Assembly (NCBI GenBank): GCA_007750655.1
Contig: CP036290.1
Span: forward strand, 1,488,001-1,552,000
Direction: 5' to 3'
DNA: 64,000 nucleotides
Source of the DNA: Rohdeia mirabilis
GTDB lineage: Bacteria; Planctomycetota; UBA1135; GCA-002686595
Position 1 is the first letter of the stretch. Each line of letters begins with the position of its first letter. The notes below the pieces were generated by a model, which was not told the origin of the DNA, ran no database searches, and saw nothing but the letters and a program-made list of their open reading frames with translations. Made by a program: the position numbers and the translations under genes. Positions 54,662-64,000 of this stretch are shown here, piece by piece.

Positions 54662-55831
54662 ATGCTGACCAACTTCATCACGCACCTCACGGCCGGCCTC
54701 CTCGCACTGCAGGAGACCACCGAGGAACTGCTTCCGGGCCAGGACGTGTCGCCGCTCCAGCCCGGCCCCCAGTTCTTCCCCCCGCAGGCTTCGACGACGG
54801 CGGCGGAGACGGACACCGTCTACCTGCTGATCTTCTGGCTGTGCATGGTCGCCTTCGTGATCATCGTCGCGGGCACCGGGTACTTCGTCTGGAAGTACCG
54901 CGCGCGCGACGGGCACAAGGCCGAGAAGACGTCGACCCACGACAACGTGCTCGAGGTGACGTGGACCGTCATCCCGACGCTGCTGTTCGGGGTGATGTTC
55001 TGGGTGGGGATGAAGGGCTACATGGGCCTGAAGCAGGCGCCCGGCGACGCCTACCCGATCCAGGTCACGGCGCAGAAGTGGAGTTGGAAGTTCACCTACC
55101 CCAACGGCGCCGAGTCGCCCGAGCTCCACGTTCCGATCGGTCGTCCCGTCAAGCTGACGATGACGTCGCTGGACGTGCTCCACAGCCTCTTCATCCCGGC
55201 CTTCCGCGTGAAGCAGGACGTGGTGCCGGGCCGCTACTCGATGGTCTGGTTCGACGCCAAGGACGACCTCATCGCCGAAGGCAAGACCGTGCGCCTGTTC
55301 GACCTGTTCTGCACCGAGTACTGCGGTGAGCAGCACTCCGCCATGATCACGAAGGTCCACGTGCACACGGACGAAGCCTTCGCGGAGTGGGCCGAGGAGA
55401 CCGCCAACTTCATCCAGAACGAGCCGGCCTACATCGCGGGCGGCAAGCAGTTCCTGATCTCGGGCTGCAACGCGTGCCACGCGATCGACGACGCGGCCGG
55501 AACCGGCCCGGGTCTCGGCGCCCTGTCCCAGTGGATCAAGGACGGTGGCACCGTGCCTGTGACCGTCGGCGGCATCGCGCAGGACGTCCCCGCGGACGAC
55601 AACTACCTGCGCGAGTCGATCCTGCAGTCCTCTGCCAAGCTGCATGTGGGCTACGCCAACCAGATGCCGCTCTTCCAGGGCCAGCTCACCGAGGAGCAGC
55701 TCAGCGTCCTGATGATCTACATCAAGAGCCTGGCGGACGAGAACTACCGCGCCGAGTCGACCCTGTCGCAGCTCGAGGGCGGCGACGAAGGCGGCGAGGC
55801 CACCCCGAACGACGCTGAGAGCGGGAACTGA
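54662..55831 (+). CDS. ctaC: Cytochrome c oxidase subunit II, caa3 type with cytochrome c domain
   Basis: This 389-residue protein has two transmembrane helices (about 53-78 and 97-117) after a hydrophobic leader. The CuA cupredoxin domain has ligands Cys217, Cys221, His225 and Met228 ([12 protein letters not shown]). A C-terminal cytochrome c domain has CNACH (Cys269, Cys272, His273) and a late Met in [12 protein letters not shown]. The fused cytochrome makes it a caa3-type subunit II, able to receive electrons directly from ACIII. It follows sco by about 45 bp and is first of the oxidase genes. Confidence 0.95.
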   Translation: MLTNFITHLTAGLLALQETTEELLPGQDVSPLQPGPQFFPPQASTTAAETDTVYLLIFWLCMVAFVIIVAGTGYFVWKYRARDGHKAEKTSTHDNVLEVTWTVIPTLLFGVMFWVGMKGYMGLKQAPGDAYPIQVTAQKWSWKFTYPNGAESPELHVPIGRPVKLTMTSLDVLHSLFIPAFRVKQDVVPGRYSMVWFDAKDDLIAEGKTVRLFDLFCTEYCGEQHSAMITKVHVHTDEAFAEWAEETANFIQNEPAYIAGGKQFLISGCNACHAIDDAAGTGPGLGALSQWIKDGGTVPVTVGGIAQDVPADDNYLRESILQSSAKLHVGYANQMPLFQGQLTEEQLSVLMIYIKSLADENYRAESTLSQLEGGDEGGEATPNDAESGN

Positions 55832-55893
55832 CGGAAGGCGACGAGCCCCGATCCTTTCGACCGTTCAAGACGACGACGCGATCCAAGAATCAC

Positions 55894-57636
55894 ATGTCCA
55901 GCACGACCCAGACCACCGGCACCGCGACCACGGCAGTCGCCCCGCAGCAGAGCTCGCCCAGCGAGAACTACCTGAACTGCTCGAAGGGCTTCCTCTCCTG
56001 GTTCTTCACGCTCGATCACAAGCGGATCGGGATCATGTACCTGTGCGCGATCTTCGTGTCGTTCGCGCTGGGAGGCTTCTTCGCGCTCGCGCTGCGCACC
56101 GAGCTCTTCTTTCCCGGGATGGACTTCCCGGCGATCGGGTCGCGCTCGCCCGAAGCGGTCTACAACCAGATGTTCACCCTGCACGGGGCGATCATGGTGT
56201 TCCTCGTGATCATCCCGTCGATCCCGGCGGCACTGGGCAACTTCGTGTTGCCGATCATGCTGGGGCAGGTGGACGTGGCGTTCCCGAGGCTCAACCTGTT
56301 CAGCTTCCACCTGTACGTCATCGGCGCGATCTTCTTCGTCGCGACGCTGCTGGGTGGGGGACTCGACACGGGCTGGACGTTCTACACGCCGTACAGCACC
56401 TCGACGGACACGATGGTCATCACGGCCGTCATGGGCGCGTTCATCCTGGGCTTCAGCTCGATCTTCACCGGAATCAACTTCATGGTGACGATCCACAAGA
56501 TGCGCCCGCCGGGCATGGGCTTCTTCAACATGCCCCTGTTCCTGTGGGGCATGTACGCCACGGCGGTCATCCAGGTCCTGGCGACGCCGGTCCTCGGCAT
56601 CACCCTTCTGATGCTCGCGATCGAGCGCTCGGTCGGACTCGGCATCTTCGACCCGGCCCTCGGTGGCGACCCGGTCCTGTTCCAGCACTTCTTCTGGTTC
56701 TACAGCCACCCGGCCGTCTACATCATGATCCTGCCGGGCATGGCGGTGATCAGCGAGATCATCAGCGTCTTCAGCCGCAAGCACATCTTCGGCTACAAGT
56801 TCATCGCCATCTCCTCGATCGCGATCGCGCTGTTCGGCTTCTTCGTGTGGGGCCACCACATGTTCACGAGCGGACAGTCGACGGCCATGTCGACGATCTT
56901 CTCGGCCATCACGTTCAGCGTGGCGGTGCCGTCGGCGATCAAGATGTTCAACTGGATGACCACCATGTACAAAGGTGAGATCGTCCTGAAGGCGCCCATG
57001 GTCTGGGCCCTCGGTTTCATGTGGCTGTTCGGGATCGGCGGTCTGACCGGCCTGTTCCTGGGCACGATGAACACCGACGTCTACTACCACGACACCTACT
57101 TCGTCGTGGCCCACTTCCACTACGTGATGGTGGGGGGCACGCTCTGGGCCTTCTTCGGTGGCATCTACTACTGGTGGCCGAAGATCACCGGGAAGATGTA
57201 CGACGAGAAGCCGGCGATCATCGGCAGCCTCGTCGCCCTGCTCGGCTTCAACGTCCTGTTCTTCCCGCAGTTCTTCCTGGGCAACATGGGCATGCCGCGG
57301 CGTTACGCCGACTACCTGCCCGAGTTCACGCTCTGGCACCAGGTCTCGACGATCGGCGCGTACATCCTTCTCGTCGGTCTCGTGATCGTGGCCTGGAACC
57401 TGCTGAAGTCGCTCACGAGCGGCCGCAAGGCGCCGGCCAACCCCTGGGGTGGCAACACGCTCGAGTGGCACACTTCGTCGCCGCCGCCGCACTACAACTT
57501 CGAGAACTCGATCCCGACCGCCGACGATCCCTACGACCTGGATCGTTGGGCCTGGGATCCCGAGACCCAGTCCTACGTGCACGTACCGCTGACCGAGGCC
57601 GACCTGGCCGCCCGCGCCGCGCACCCCGCCCACTGA
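55894..57636 (+). CDS. ctaD: Cytochrome c oxidase subunit I (A-type heme-copper oxidase)
   Basis: This 580-residue protein has the 12-helix oxidase core. A heme-a His is in [11 protein letters not shown]. CuB ligands are in [17 protein letters not shown] (His, with the covalently linked Tyr) and [10 protein letters not shown]. The proximal hemes are bound in [14 protein letters not shown]. The helix VI Tyr of the YSHPAVY type indicates an A-family enzyme; the E of the usual XGHPEVY is replaced by A, as in A2-type caa3 oxidases, where YS is used instead. It reduces oxygen to water and pumps protons. Confidence 0.97.
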   Translation: MSSTTQTTGTATTAVAPQQSSPSENYLNCSKGFLSWFFTLDHKRIGIMYLCAIFVSFALGGFFALALRTELFFPGMDFPAIGSRSPEAVYNQMFTLHGAIMVFLVIIPSIPAALGNFVLPIMLGQVDVAFPRLNLFSFHLYVIGAIFFVATLLGGGLDTGWTFYTPYSTSTDTMVITAVMGAFILGFSSIFTGINFMVTIHKMRPPGMGFFNMPLFLWGMYATAVIQVLATPVLGITLLMLAIERSVGLGIFDPALGGDPVLFQHFFWFYSHPAVYIMILPGMAVISEIISVFSRKHIFGYKFIAISSIAIALFGFFVWGHHMFTSGQSTAMSTIFSAITFSVAVPSAIKMFNWMTTMYKGEIVLKAPMVWALGFMWLFGIGGLTGLFLGTMNTDVYYHDTYFVVAHFHYVMVGGTLWAFFGGIYYWWPKITGKMYDEKPAIIGSLVALLGFNVLFFPQFFLGNMGMPRRYADYLPEFTLWHQVSTIGAYILLVGLVIVAWNLLKSLTSGRKAPANPWGGNTLEWHTSSPPPHYNFENSIPTADDPYDLDRWAWDPETQSYVHVPLTEADLAARAAHPAH

Positions 57637-57700
57637 TCCACCCGCGATCGACCGCGGCCCGGGCGCCAGAGCGTTCGGGCCGCTGAATCCACGACCAGCG

Positions 57701-57723
57701 GGGACCCACAATCGTTGGGTCCC
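57701..57723 (+). terminator. Hairpin between subunit I and subunit III genes
   Basis: GGGACCCA and TGGGTCCC pair around a CAATCGT loop, within a 153-bp gap. It lacks a T tract. It may attenuate transcription or stabilise the upstream mRNA rather than end the operon. Confidence 0.4.
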
Positions 57724-57789
57724 GCGGCCGTTCCCCCCTCGACTCACCCGACGTTCGCGTCCAGACCCGCTTCGGACGACCACCTTCCG

Positions 57790-58677
57790 ATGAGCAGCAC
57801 CTCGACCACCGCCGCCGACGCCCCGCACGACGCGGGCACGGGCCACGGCGACGACCACGCGCACGACGTGACGCTGGCGCACCACTTCGAGTCCCACGAA
57901 CAGCAGTTCGACGCGGGCAAGCTCGGCATCTGGGTCTTCCTGGTGACGGAGATCCTGTTCTTCTCGGGACTGTTCTGCGCCTACGCGATCTGGCGCGGCC
58001 TCCACCCCGAGGTCTTCATCTACTCGCACCACTACCTCGATACGTTCTGGGGGGCCGTCAACACGGTCGTGCTGCTCGTTTCGTCCCTGACGGCGGCCTG
58101 GGCCGTGCGTTCGGCACAGCTGGGGGACCAGAAGAACCTGGTCCGCAACCTGCTGCTGACGATCGTCTGCGCCTTCGGATTCCTCGGGATCAAGACCATC
58201 GAGTACTCCGCGAAGGTCCATCACGGAACCTTGCCCGGTGAGCACTTCAAGCCCCACCCCTCGGCCATGGTGCTGGTCGAGGATGGGGAGTACATCGGGG
58301 TCGCCGGGGACCTGGCACGCAAGGAGCTCGGGTTGGTGGACCCCGAGATGCCCGCGGGACTGACCGAGGAGCAGGAGCTCGCGCTCGTCGAAGCCCGCGC
58401 GCACGCGATCGAGCTCTACTCGGCGAAGCTGGTCGAGCAGGCGGATCCGGTCCCTCCGTCCGTCCCGACCTTCTTCAGCATCTACTTCTTCATGACGGGC
58501 CTGCACGGCGTCCACGTGGTTGCCGGCATCATCGCGATGTTCTGGCTCCTCAAACGAGCCAAGCGCGGCGACTTCACGCCCAAGTACTTCGGCGCCGTGG
58601 ACTACACCGCCCTGTACTGGCACCTGGTCGACCTCATCTGGATCTACCTCTTCCCCCTGCTGTACCTGATCAGCTGA
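57790..58677 (+). CDS. ctaE: Cytochrome c oxidase subunit III
   Basis: This 295-residue membrane protein carries subunit III motifs GIWVFLVTEILFFSGLFCAY, GVHVVAGIIAMFWL and a final WHLVDLIWIYLFPLLY. A His-rich N-terminus (about 18-35) precedes the helices. Between the third and fourth helices lies an extra, hydrophilic stretch of about 85 residues (about 145-230, with LVEDGEYIGVAGDLARKELG). It makes the protein longer than typical bacterial subunit III of this type. The start is the ATG at 57,790. It stabilises subunit I during turnover in other oxidases. Confidence 0.93.
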   Translation: MSSTSTTAADAPHDAGTGHGDDHAHDVTLAHHFESHEQQFDAGKLGIWVFLVTEILFFSGLFCAYAIWRGLHPEVFIYSHHYLDTFWGAVNTVVLLVSSLTAAWAVRSAQLGDQKNLVRNLLLTIVCAFGFLGIKTIEYSAKVHHGTLPGEHFKPHPSAMVLVEDGEYIGVAGDLARKELGLVDPEMPAGLTEEQELALVEARAHAIELYSAKLVEQADPVPPSVPTFFSIYFFMTGLHGVHVVAGIIAMFWLLKRAKRGDFTPKYFGAVDYTALYWHLVDLIWIYLFPLLYLIS

Positions 58678-58735
58678 CGCGCCGATCGGTAGCGCTCGAA
58701 GACGAAAGCCCCAGACCCAAGTAGGAGATCATCAC

Positions 58736-59239
58736 ATGTCCGCCACTGCCGCCCACGACGACCACCACGGTCTCGCCCACACCATGTCGCCCAAGATGCT
58801 GATCGGCATCTGGGCCGCGCTCATCGCTCTGACAGGCTTCACGGTTTGGACCGCGGGCCTGCACCTGCACCCCTTCGACCTCGTGATCGCGATGATCATC
58901 GCGACGGTCAAGGCGCTGCTCGTCGCGCTGTTCTTCATGCACCTCCTGTACGACCGTCCGTTCAACGGGCTGGTCTTCATGCTGTCGTTCGTGTTCGCCG
59001 CGATCTTCGTCGTGTTCTCGATGTTCGACACGGGGAACAACCAGACGCTCATCGCGGCCCGCTCCGAAGTGGCGCCCGTCGTCGAGGAGTGGCGTGCCAC
59101 GATCGTGGAGGAAGCGGCGGAGGGCGACATGGAGTACATCCGCGGCCTGGTGGACGGCTCGATCCCGTTCGAGCACGAGGGCCACGGCGAAGCGGCGGAA
59201 GGCGCACCGGAAGGCGACGGCGCGGCCGCCGGCCACTGA
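58736..59239 (+). CDS. ctaF: Cytochrome c oxidase subunit IV-like protein
   Basis: This 167-residue protein has a His-rich start and three transmembrane helices (about 21-42, 50-73 and 80-102). VKALLVALFFMHLLYDRP is the conserved core of prokaryotic subunit IV (COX4_pro type). The last 65 residues form an acidic, Gly/Glu-rich soluble tail. It is the small accessory subunit of the caa3 complex and usually follows subunit III, as here. AGGAGA-like sequence lies a few bases before the ATG, one of the clearer ribosome-binding sites in the operon. Confidence 0.88.
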   Translation: MSATAAHDDHHGLAHTMSPKMLIGIWAALIALTGFTVWTAGLHLHPFDLVIAMIIATVKALLVALFFMHLLYDRPFNGLVFMLSFVFAAIFVVFSMFDTGNNQTLIAARSEVAPVVEEWRATIVEEAAEGDMEYIRGLVDGSIPFEHEGHGEAAEGAPEGDGAAAGH

Positions 59240-59357
59240 GTCGGAACGCGGGCTCGCTCATGGGCCCGTCCTCACGTCCGCTGGCTCCGCATCCGTCATC
59301 CGTCGCCCGCCGAAATCCTGTCCGGCTCCGCGCGGGCCCATCGAGGAGGACGAGACC

Positions 59358-59990
59358 GTGGCCATTCGACCCAGTGACGGATTCACTCTGCGCACGAACG
59401 TGACGCAGCAGCGCATGACCACCGACCAGCCGGTACCGACGGGCGTGGGCACGCTCGGGATGAAGCTCTTCATCGCCAGCCTGAGCTTCATCTTCGCCGC
59501 CTCGATCCTCCTCTACCTGCTCCTGCTGGCGCCGGAGGAGTCGCCCGCGATCGAGCACCTCCCCGTGATCGCGGCGGGCGTGTTCGTCTCCACCGCATTG
59601 ATCCTGGCATCGTCGGTGACGCTCCGCCGCGGCAGCCGAGCCGTCCGGGCGGATCGCTGCGACGAACTCGCCGTCTGGTTGAAGCGCACGCTCTGGCTCG
59701 GGTACGGCTTCGGCGCGCTGCAGACCGCCAACTGGGTCCTGGTTTGGATCGCGGTGGATCCGTTCGCCAGCGGGAACCGGCACGCGGGCTTCTTCATCGT
59801 GCTGACGATCGTCCACGCGCTCCACGTGGTCGGCGGCGTCGTGCGGCTCGTGCAGATCACGCGTCGAGCACAACAGGGCGAGTTCTCGGCCGCGCACCAC
59901 GAACCCGTCACCAACATGGCCATGTACTGGCACTTCCTGGACGTGGTCTGGCTGCTGTTGGTCCTGGCGATCGTCGGCGTGTCGATCTGA
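59358..59990 (+). CDS. Second heme-copper oxidase subunit III-like protein
   Basis: This 210-residue protein has five transmembrane helices. Features are KLFIASLSFIFAASILLYL, FFIVLTIVHALHVVGGVVRL and the C-terminal MYWHFLDVVWLLLVLAIVG, the last two being characteristic of heme-copper oxidase subunit III. It lacks the insertion of the first subunit III. The start is a GTG at 59,358, preceded by GAGGAGG at good spacing. It may replace or supplement subunit III in the caa3 complex. It appears to be the last gene of the respiratory cluster. Confidence 0.85.
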   Translation: MAIRPSDGFTLRTNVTQQRMTTDQPVPTGVGTLGMKLFIASLSFIFAASILLYLLLLAPEESPAIEHLPVIAAGVFVSTALILASSVTLRRGSRAVRADRCDELAVWLKRTLWLGYGFGALQTANWVLVWIAVDPFASGNRHAGFFIVLTIVHALHVVGGVVRLVQITRRAQQGEFSAAHHEPVTNMAMYWHFLDVVWLLLVLAIVGVSI

Positions 59991-60528
59991 AAGGGACCGG
60001 TTCTCGAACCAACGGCGTTCAGCCGTCGCCGCACGTGGTCGTCGTGCGTCCCGGGCGTCCCAGGACGCTCAGTCGGATCGACGCCGGCAGCAGCGACCTC
60101 GTCGGCGCGGTCGGGGGCGCTGTCACACCGTGGACAGGAGCGCGGCGCAACGACTCCGGCGTCGCGGATCCCGGGCGCCGGTGCCACGAGGGAGGGGGGC
60201 GCATCTCTGCGCGAGTCGGTGCGCTGGTGGGTGGTGGCGCGCCGTCGTTGCTCCGGAGTCGCTCTCGAGCTCGCCGCGGCTTGGATCACACCTCTTCCGC
60301 CCCGAGCGTCCGCCCGCTCGCTGTCGATCCCCGTTCGCCCCGAGGTCTCGCCGACGCGCGTCTTCCAGCACTGGCAGAACCCTTGCGGGGCGCCGCCCGA
60401 CGAACTCGTCGGCAGGTCCGACCGCGCCTCCAACTGAACGAGCCCGCCCCGGACCGTGGTCCGTGGCGGGCTCGTCGGTGCGTCCCGGCGAGCGGGACGA
60501 CGGTCGGCGCTCGCAGGCGCCGCGCGGG
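59991..60528. other. Intergenic region after the oxidase cluster
   Basis: About 540 bp without a convincing gene between the last oxidase gene and the convergent typA. Open frames here lack start signals and recognisable motifs. It contains the strong hairpin at 60,439-60,474. Confidence 0.55.
60439..60474. terminator. Bidirectional terminator-like hairpin
   Basis: The outer arms CGAGCCCGCC and GGCGGGCTCG enclose a further CGGACC and GGTCCG pair, giving a nearly continuous 16-bp stem. It sits between convergent transcription units (oxidase cluster and typA), as expected for a shared terminator, although there is no T tract. Confidence 0.65.
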
Positions 60529-62343
60529 TCAGACGCGCAGGGCCTTCGCGTCCTTGCGGCGCTGGTTCGGGTCGAGCGAACGCTTGCGCAGGCGCAGCGA
60601 CTTCGGCGTGACCTCGAGCAGCTCGTCGTCCTCGATGTACTCGAGGAACTCCTCGAGCGACATCAGCTTCGGCGGCGTCAGCAGTGCGTTGTCGTCCTTG
60701 CCGGACGCGCGCATGTTGGTCAGCTTCTTCGCGCGGCAGACGTTCATCTCGAGGTCACCGGGCTTGTTGGTCTCCCCGACGATCATGCCACCGTAGACCT
60801 CGTCGCCGGGCTTGATGAAGAACTTGCCGCGGTCGGAGAGACCGTCGAGCGCGTAGGCCATAACGCCGCCGCTGCGGTCCGAGACGAGGACGCCGCCGTT
60901 GCGACGCGGGATCGTGCCGCCGTCCGGCTCCCACCCGTCGAACAGGTGCCCGAGAATGGCCTCGCCCTGGGTGAGCGACAACAGCGCCGTCCGCGCGCCG
61001 ATCAGTCCACGCGCGGGGATGCGGAACTCCAGGTGCGTCATCGCCTCGCCCGAGTCCATCTCGAGCAGCTCGCCGCGGCGGCGACCGAGGAACTCGATCA
61101 CGCGGCCCGCATTGACGCCGGGGACGTCGACCGTCGCGCGCTCCATCGGCTCGCACTTGACGCCGTCGATCTCCTTCACGATCACGCGCGGCTTGCCGAC
61201 CGCGAACTCGTAGCCCTCGCGGCGCATGTTCTCGATGAGGACCGACAGGTGCATGACGCCGCGGCCCTTGACCTCGAACGAGTCGGTGCGCTCGGTCGGA
61301 GCGATCTGCAATGCGGCGTCGCGCAGCGCCTCCTTCTCGAGCCGCGCCGCCACCTGACGCGAGGTGACGAAGTCGCCCTCCTTGCCGGCGAAGGGCGAGT
61401 CGTTGACCTGGAAGACCATCGAGATGGTCGGTTCGTCCAGGTGGATGGGGGGCAGGGGTTCGATCGCGTCCGCCGGGCACAGGGTGTCGCCGATCGCGAG
61501 TTCCTCGATACCGGCCACGACCGCCACGTCACCCGCGATGATGCGGTCGACCGCGACCTTCGCGAGGCCTTCGTAGCGATAGAGGTTCTTGACGGTGACC
61601 TGGACCGGCTTGGGGCGGTTCGGGTTGCACAGCATCAGGCGCGCGCCCAGCTGGATCGTTCCGCGCACGACGCGACCGACGCCGATGCGACCGACGAAGT
61701 CGTCGTGGTCGATCGTGACGGCCTGGAACTGCAGCGGTCCTTCGGGGTCGGCCTCGAGCGGCTTGACCTCGTTGGTGATCATCGCGAACAGGGGGCGCAG
61801 GTCTTCCGCGCGCTTGCCGAGTTCGGCGACCGCCCAACCATCGCGGCCGGAGCCGTAGCAGACCGGGAACTCGAGCTGTTCGTCGGTGGCGCCCAGTTCG
61901 ACGAACAGGTCGAAGACTTCGTCGAGGACTTCCGCCGCGCGCTCGTCGGGTCGGTCGATCTTGTTGACCATCACCAGCGCCTTCAGGCCGCGCTCGAACG
62001 CCTTCGAGAGCACGAAGCGCGTCTGCGGCATCGGGCCTTCGAAGGAGTCGACGAGCAGCAGCACGGCGTCGGCCATGCCGAGCGTGCGCTCCACCTGGCC
62101 GCCGAAGTCGGCGTGCCCGGGCGTGTCGATGATGTTGATCCGCCGACCCTGGTAGTCGATCGCGGTGTTCTTCGCGAGGATCGTGATGCCACGTTCGCGC
62201 TCCTGCGCGTCCGAGTCCATGACGCGCTCCTGCATCACCTGGTTGGAGCGGAAGGTTCCGGCGAAGCGGAACATGGCGTCGACCAAAGTGGTCTTGCCGT
62301 GGTCGACGTGCGCCACGATGGCGATGTTGATGGTTTCGGTCAT
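60529..62343 (-). CDS. typA: Ribosome-associated GTPase TypA/BipA
   Basis: This 604-residue translational GTPase has G1 in [17 protein letters not shown]2 in [13 protein letters not shown]3 in [10 protein letters not shown] and G4 in [13 protein letters not shown]-like domains II, III and V follow, and the BipA-specific C-terminal region contains [17 protein letters not shown]. The length is that of the family (about 600). TypA binds the ribosome and aids 50S assembly and stress adaptation, including cold. The start is the ATG giving [10 protein letters not shown]. It is transcribed convergently to the oxidase cluster and divergently from the glycosidase gene. Confidence 0.97.
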   Translation of the reverse strand: MTETINIAIVAHVDHGKTTLVDAMFRFAGTFRSNQVMQERVMDSDAQERERGITILAKNTAIDYQGRRINIIDTPGHADFGGQVERTLGMADAVLLLVDSFEGPMPQTRFVLSKAFERGLKALVMVNKIDRPDERAAEVLDEVFDLFVELGATDEQLEFPVCYGSGRDGWAVAELGKRAEDLRPLFAMITNEVKPLEADPEGPLQFQAVTIDHDDFVGRIGVGRVVRGTIQLGARLMLCNPNRPKPVQVTVKNLYRYEGLAKVAVDRIIAGDVAVVAGIEELAIGDTLCPADAIEPLPPIHLDEPTISMVFQVNDSPFAGKEGDFVTSRQVAARLEKEALRDAALQIAPTERTDSFEVKGRGVMHLSVLIENMRREGYEFAVGKPRVIVKEIDGVKCEPMERATVDVPGVNAGRVIEFLGRRRGELLEMDSGEAMTHLEFRIPARGLIGARTALLSLTQGEAILGHLFDGWEPDGGTIPRRNGGVLVSDRSGGVMAYALDGLSDRGKFFIKPGDEVYGGMIVGETNKPGDLEMNVCRAKKLTNMRASGKDDNALLTPPKLMSLEEFLEYIEDDELLEVTPKSLRLRKRSLDPNQRRKDAKALRV

Positions 62344-62571
62344 GGTGCGGTTCGCTGGCGAATTGGGCGCAAGAGTCTACGCGCACCCCTGGCTCGCGCC
62401 CCCTGTCCGAAAGCCCGAATTCGCAGCCCAGCCTCCGGATTCCGGCCCTTCCGGTCGGCCGGCCCCAGGGAGTCTCGACCCTCCCGGTCACCCGCCGCGC
62501 CCGGGGTGCGACCTTCGCCGCGGCGACGCCCCGGCGAACGTTCCGGCGCGGGGAAGCCATACACTCGCCGC

Positions 62572-63672
62572 GTGCGCGTTCGAGGTCCTTCTTCCATCGG
62601 CGGCTTCCTCGCCGCGTGTCTCCTCGTCGCCTGTGCCGGGGGCTCGCCCGACGGCGCGGACGGGGATCGCGGCGGGCCCGCCTCCGCCTCCGCAGGCGCC
62701 GGGTCCACCGGCCCGGCGCGTGCTCGGGACCTTCCAACCGCGCGGCCGTCGAACGAGGCTGCCCGACTCCACGCGGGCCTGAACCTCCCGCCGACCCAGG
62801 GCAGCTCGAACGCGGGCGCGTTCCTCGACGGTGCGTACGCCTTCGACTACTCCGAGGCGTTCCTCGAGCGTCTCGCGTCCTTTGGCTTCGACGCGCTACG
62901 ACTCGCGGTCAGCGAAGCGTCCGCCTTCGACGTCGGGTACCTCGAGGCACTGGAACGCGCCCTCGCCACGGTCGACGGGCGCGGGATCCTGTGCTTCTTC
63001 GACACGGTGCGCGACGGCGAAGGCTCGCACGGCGACGGCCGGCCGAACGACCTGGAGCGCCTGACGGCCGCTTGGAGCGCGCTCCACGAACGGTTCGAGG
63101 GGTACCCGGACCTGAGGTACGAACTCTTCAACGAGCCGTTCGGCTATCCCCGGACCTCGGCCGGTGCCGCTGACTACCTGCGCCACATGGAGCACGTCAT
63201 CGCTGGTGCGGACCTCCCGCGCGAGCGCGTGGTGCTGGACGGGATCGGCTACGCGAGCGACGTGCGCCGTGTGGCCGCGGCGGGCTGGGACGGGCTGCTC
63301 GGCTACCACTTCTATCCCATGTGGCTGCCCGAAGGCCGGCGCACGCAGTCGGCGTTCTCGAACCTCGTCCAGGCCGAGTTGCGTGGCCTCTCGTCCCGCG
63401 TGCTCGTGACCGAGTTCGGCGCGCGCCTCGACCTGGGGGACAGCTACCGCAGCTACCACGCGAACGGGGACGTGTCCGCGAACCAGAACGCGCTGCGCGG
63501 TCTGCACGACGCCCTGCTCGCACTCGCGGCGGAAGGCGCACCCGTCCTCGGCACCTACCTGTGGCACGGCTGGCCCAACGGCGACAGCTACGATCCGTGG
63601 CAGGCCGAGCACCGACACGGTGCGGCCAAGGTGGCGGCGATCCAGCGCGACGCGACGGCGCCTCGACGCTGA
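62572..63672 (+). CDS. Cellulase-family (GH5-like) glycoside hydrolase lipoprotein
   Basis: This 366-residue protein has a short signal sequence with lipobox LVAC (Cys near residue 20) and a Ser/Ala/Gly-rich linker (to about 62). A TIM-barrel follows, typical of clan A glycosidases. Key blocks are the entry RLHAGLNLPP, then GFDALRLAVSE, the acid/base in YELFNEPFGY and the nucleophile in VLVTEFGARLD, then a YLWHGWPNGDSY end. NEP and TEFG at strands 4 and 7 fit GH5. The likely substrate is a beta-linked glucan or mannan. A GTG at 62,572 is used because no ATG precedes the leader. The 228-bp gap to typA holds both promoters. Confidence 0.8.
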   Translation: MRVRGPSSIGGFLAACLLVACAGGSPDGADGDRGGPASASAGAGSTGPARARDLPTARPSNEAARLHAGLNLPPTQGSSNAGAFLDGAYAFDYSEAFLERLASFGFDALRLAVSEASAFDVGYLEALERALATVDGRGILCFFDTVRDGEGSHGDGRPNDLERLTAAWSALHERFEGYPDLRYELFNEPFGYPRTSAGAADYLRHMEHVIAGADLPRERVVLDGIGYASDVRRVAAAGWDGLLGYHFYPMWLPEGRRTQSAFSNLVQAELRGLSSRVLVTEFGARLDLGDSYRSYHANGDVSANQNALRGLHDALLALAAEGAPVLGTYLWHGWPNGDSYDPWQAEHRHGAAKVAAIQRDATAPRR

Positions 63673-63688
63673 GTCACCGAGCGGGCGC

Positions 63689-64000
63689 TCACCGCTCGAG
63701 GTCGGCGAACCCGGGCAACTCGCGCAGCCCCGCGAGGTCGTCGTTGTCGAACAGCTCGGACCGCAGGTAGTAGCCGCGGTCGCGGGCCTCGACGAGCGCG
63801 GCGAGCGCCTCCTCGCGGTGACCGAGGACCGCCAGGACCGTGCCCGTCTGGAACAGGGTGTAGGCGTCCCGCGGCGCCGCGGCACGGGCCTGGTCCACCT
63901 CCTTGCGGGACTCGTCCACCGATCCCATTCGCGCCAAGAGGAGCGCCAGGTGCAGCCGCGCCTCCTGGTTGTCGGGCACTTCGCGCAGGTGGGCGCGCGC
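63689..64000 (-). CDS. TPR repeat protein, C-terminal part (5' end off window)
   Basis: The frame remains open to the window's right edge, so the gene begins beyond it. The visible 103 residues hold tetratricopeptide repeats: EARLHLALLLARMGSVDESR, then DAYTLFQTGTVLAVLGHREE and ALAALVEARDRGYYLRSELF, ending DLAGLRELPGFADLER. The final LRxxPxFxxL pattern is common at the end of TPR proteins that are parts of larger kinases or lipoproteins. The full architecture cannot be seen. Its stop is 17 bp after the convergent glycosidase stop. Confidence 0.8.
   Translation of the reverse strand, partial: ARAHLREVPDNQEARLHLALLLARMGSVDESRKEVDQARAAAPRDAYTLFQTGTVLAVLGHREEALAALVEARDRGYYLRSELFDNDDLAGLRELPGFADLER

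Noticed and set aside
55744..58623. 959-residue open frame on the minus strand opposite ctaD and ctaE
   Set aside because: Antisense shadow of conserved oxidase genes; low-complexity His/Asp/Arg composition with no domain.
60130..62571. Long plus-strand open frame opposite typA that joins the glycosidase frame
   Set aside because: The part before 62,572 is antisense to typA and has no domain; the lipoprotein leader marks the true start of the glycosidase.

Overview
The window is GC-rich bacterial DNA, most likely from a member of the Planctomycetota. This is an inference from several things together: secreted FG-GAP/VCBS proteins with Asp-rich 'DxDGDG' calcium loops and 'DLNGDGVLDEC'-type segments, a large alternative complex III / caa3-type oxidase locus, and the overall codon bias. 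No rRNA or other marker gene that could settle it is present.

Positions 1-37,596 look like two related integrative islands inserted in tandem at a tRNA-Gly(CCC) gene (37,550-37,625, minus strand). A 148-bp direct repeat (15,603-15,750 and 37,449-37,596) covers the 3' part of the tRNA up to the anticodon stem plus about 100 bp of 3' flank. It marks the right end of each island, so the crossover lies in the anticodon loop. Each island carries the same integration module: a SpoVG-like protein, an excisionase-type HTH protein, a tyrosine integrase and a 111-aa protein, all chained by 4-nt stop/start overlaps, then a Lys/Ala-rich histone-like protein and a 154-aa helical protein called 'H' here. 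In island 1 the chain starts with a DUF3987 protein; in island 2 only a possible 3' remnant of that gene is left.

Downstream of each module lies an array of unrelated cargo genes. They are separated by decayed copies of the 3' end of H followed by a 70-95-bp element called 'E' here, which starts near ATGGATGATCAG and ends near CGGAACGGCACC. Cargo includes small lipoproteins, FG-GAP surface proteins, a HEPN-like protein, a zinc-ribbon membrane protein, a CoiA-like nuclease and a DUF2971-like protein. Near its right end island 1 also has a compact three-gene operon with a DUF4041/T5orf172 protein. The left part of island 2 carries a frameshifted DUF7309/DUF6930 gene, a 2029-aa RHS protein with a possible caspase-like toxin tip, an IS256-family transposase, a large lipoprotein, a 1.1-kb gene-free stretch full of inverted and tandem repeats, and an AAA ATPase. 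The integrase-plus-repeat-spaced-cargo layout resembles an integron in form, although the recombinase is a tRNA-type integrase and the repeats are unlike attC. This is the most unusual feature of the window.

Positions 37,626-64,000 are core chromosome. A PilJ/PAS hybrid kinase and a DUF3253 protein precede a RegB/RegA-type redox two-component pair. Next come the alternative complex III genes (actA, actB, actC, an actD-cytochrome c fusion, actF and a small membrane protein), a SCO copper chaperone, and caa3 oxidase subunits II, I, III and IV plus a second subunit-III-like protein. Together they form a quinol-to-oxygen chain: quinol, then ACIII, then cytochrome c domains, then oxygen. RegBA plausibly tunes it to redox state, and a RegA-like box lies upstream of actA. 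The window ends with typA/bipA, a GH5-type glycosidase lipoprotein and the 3' part of a TPR protein gene.
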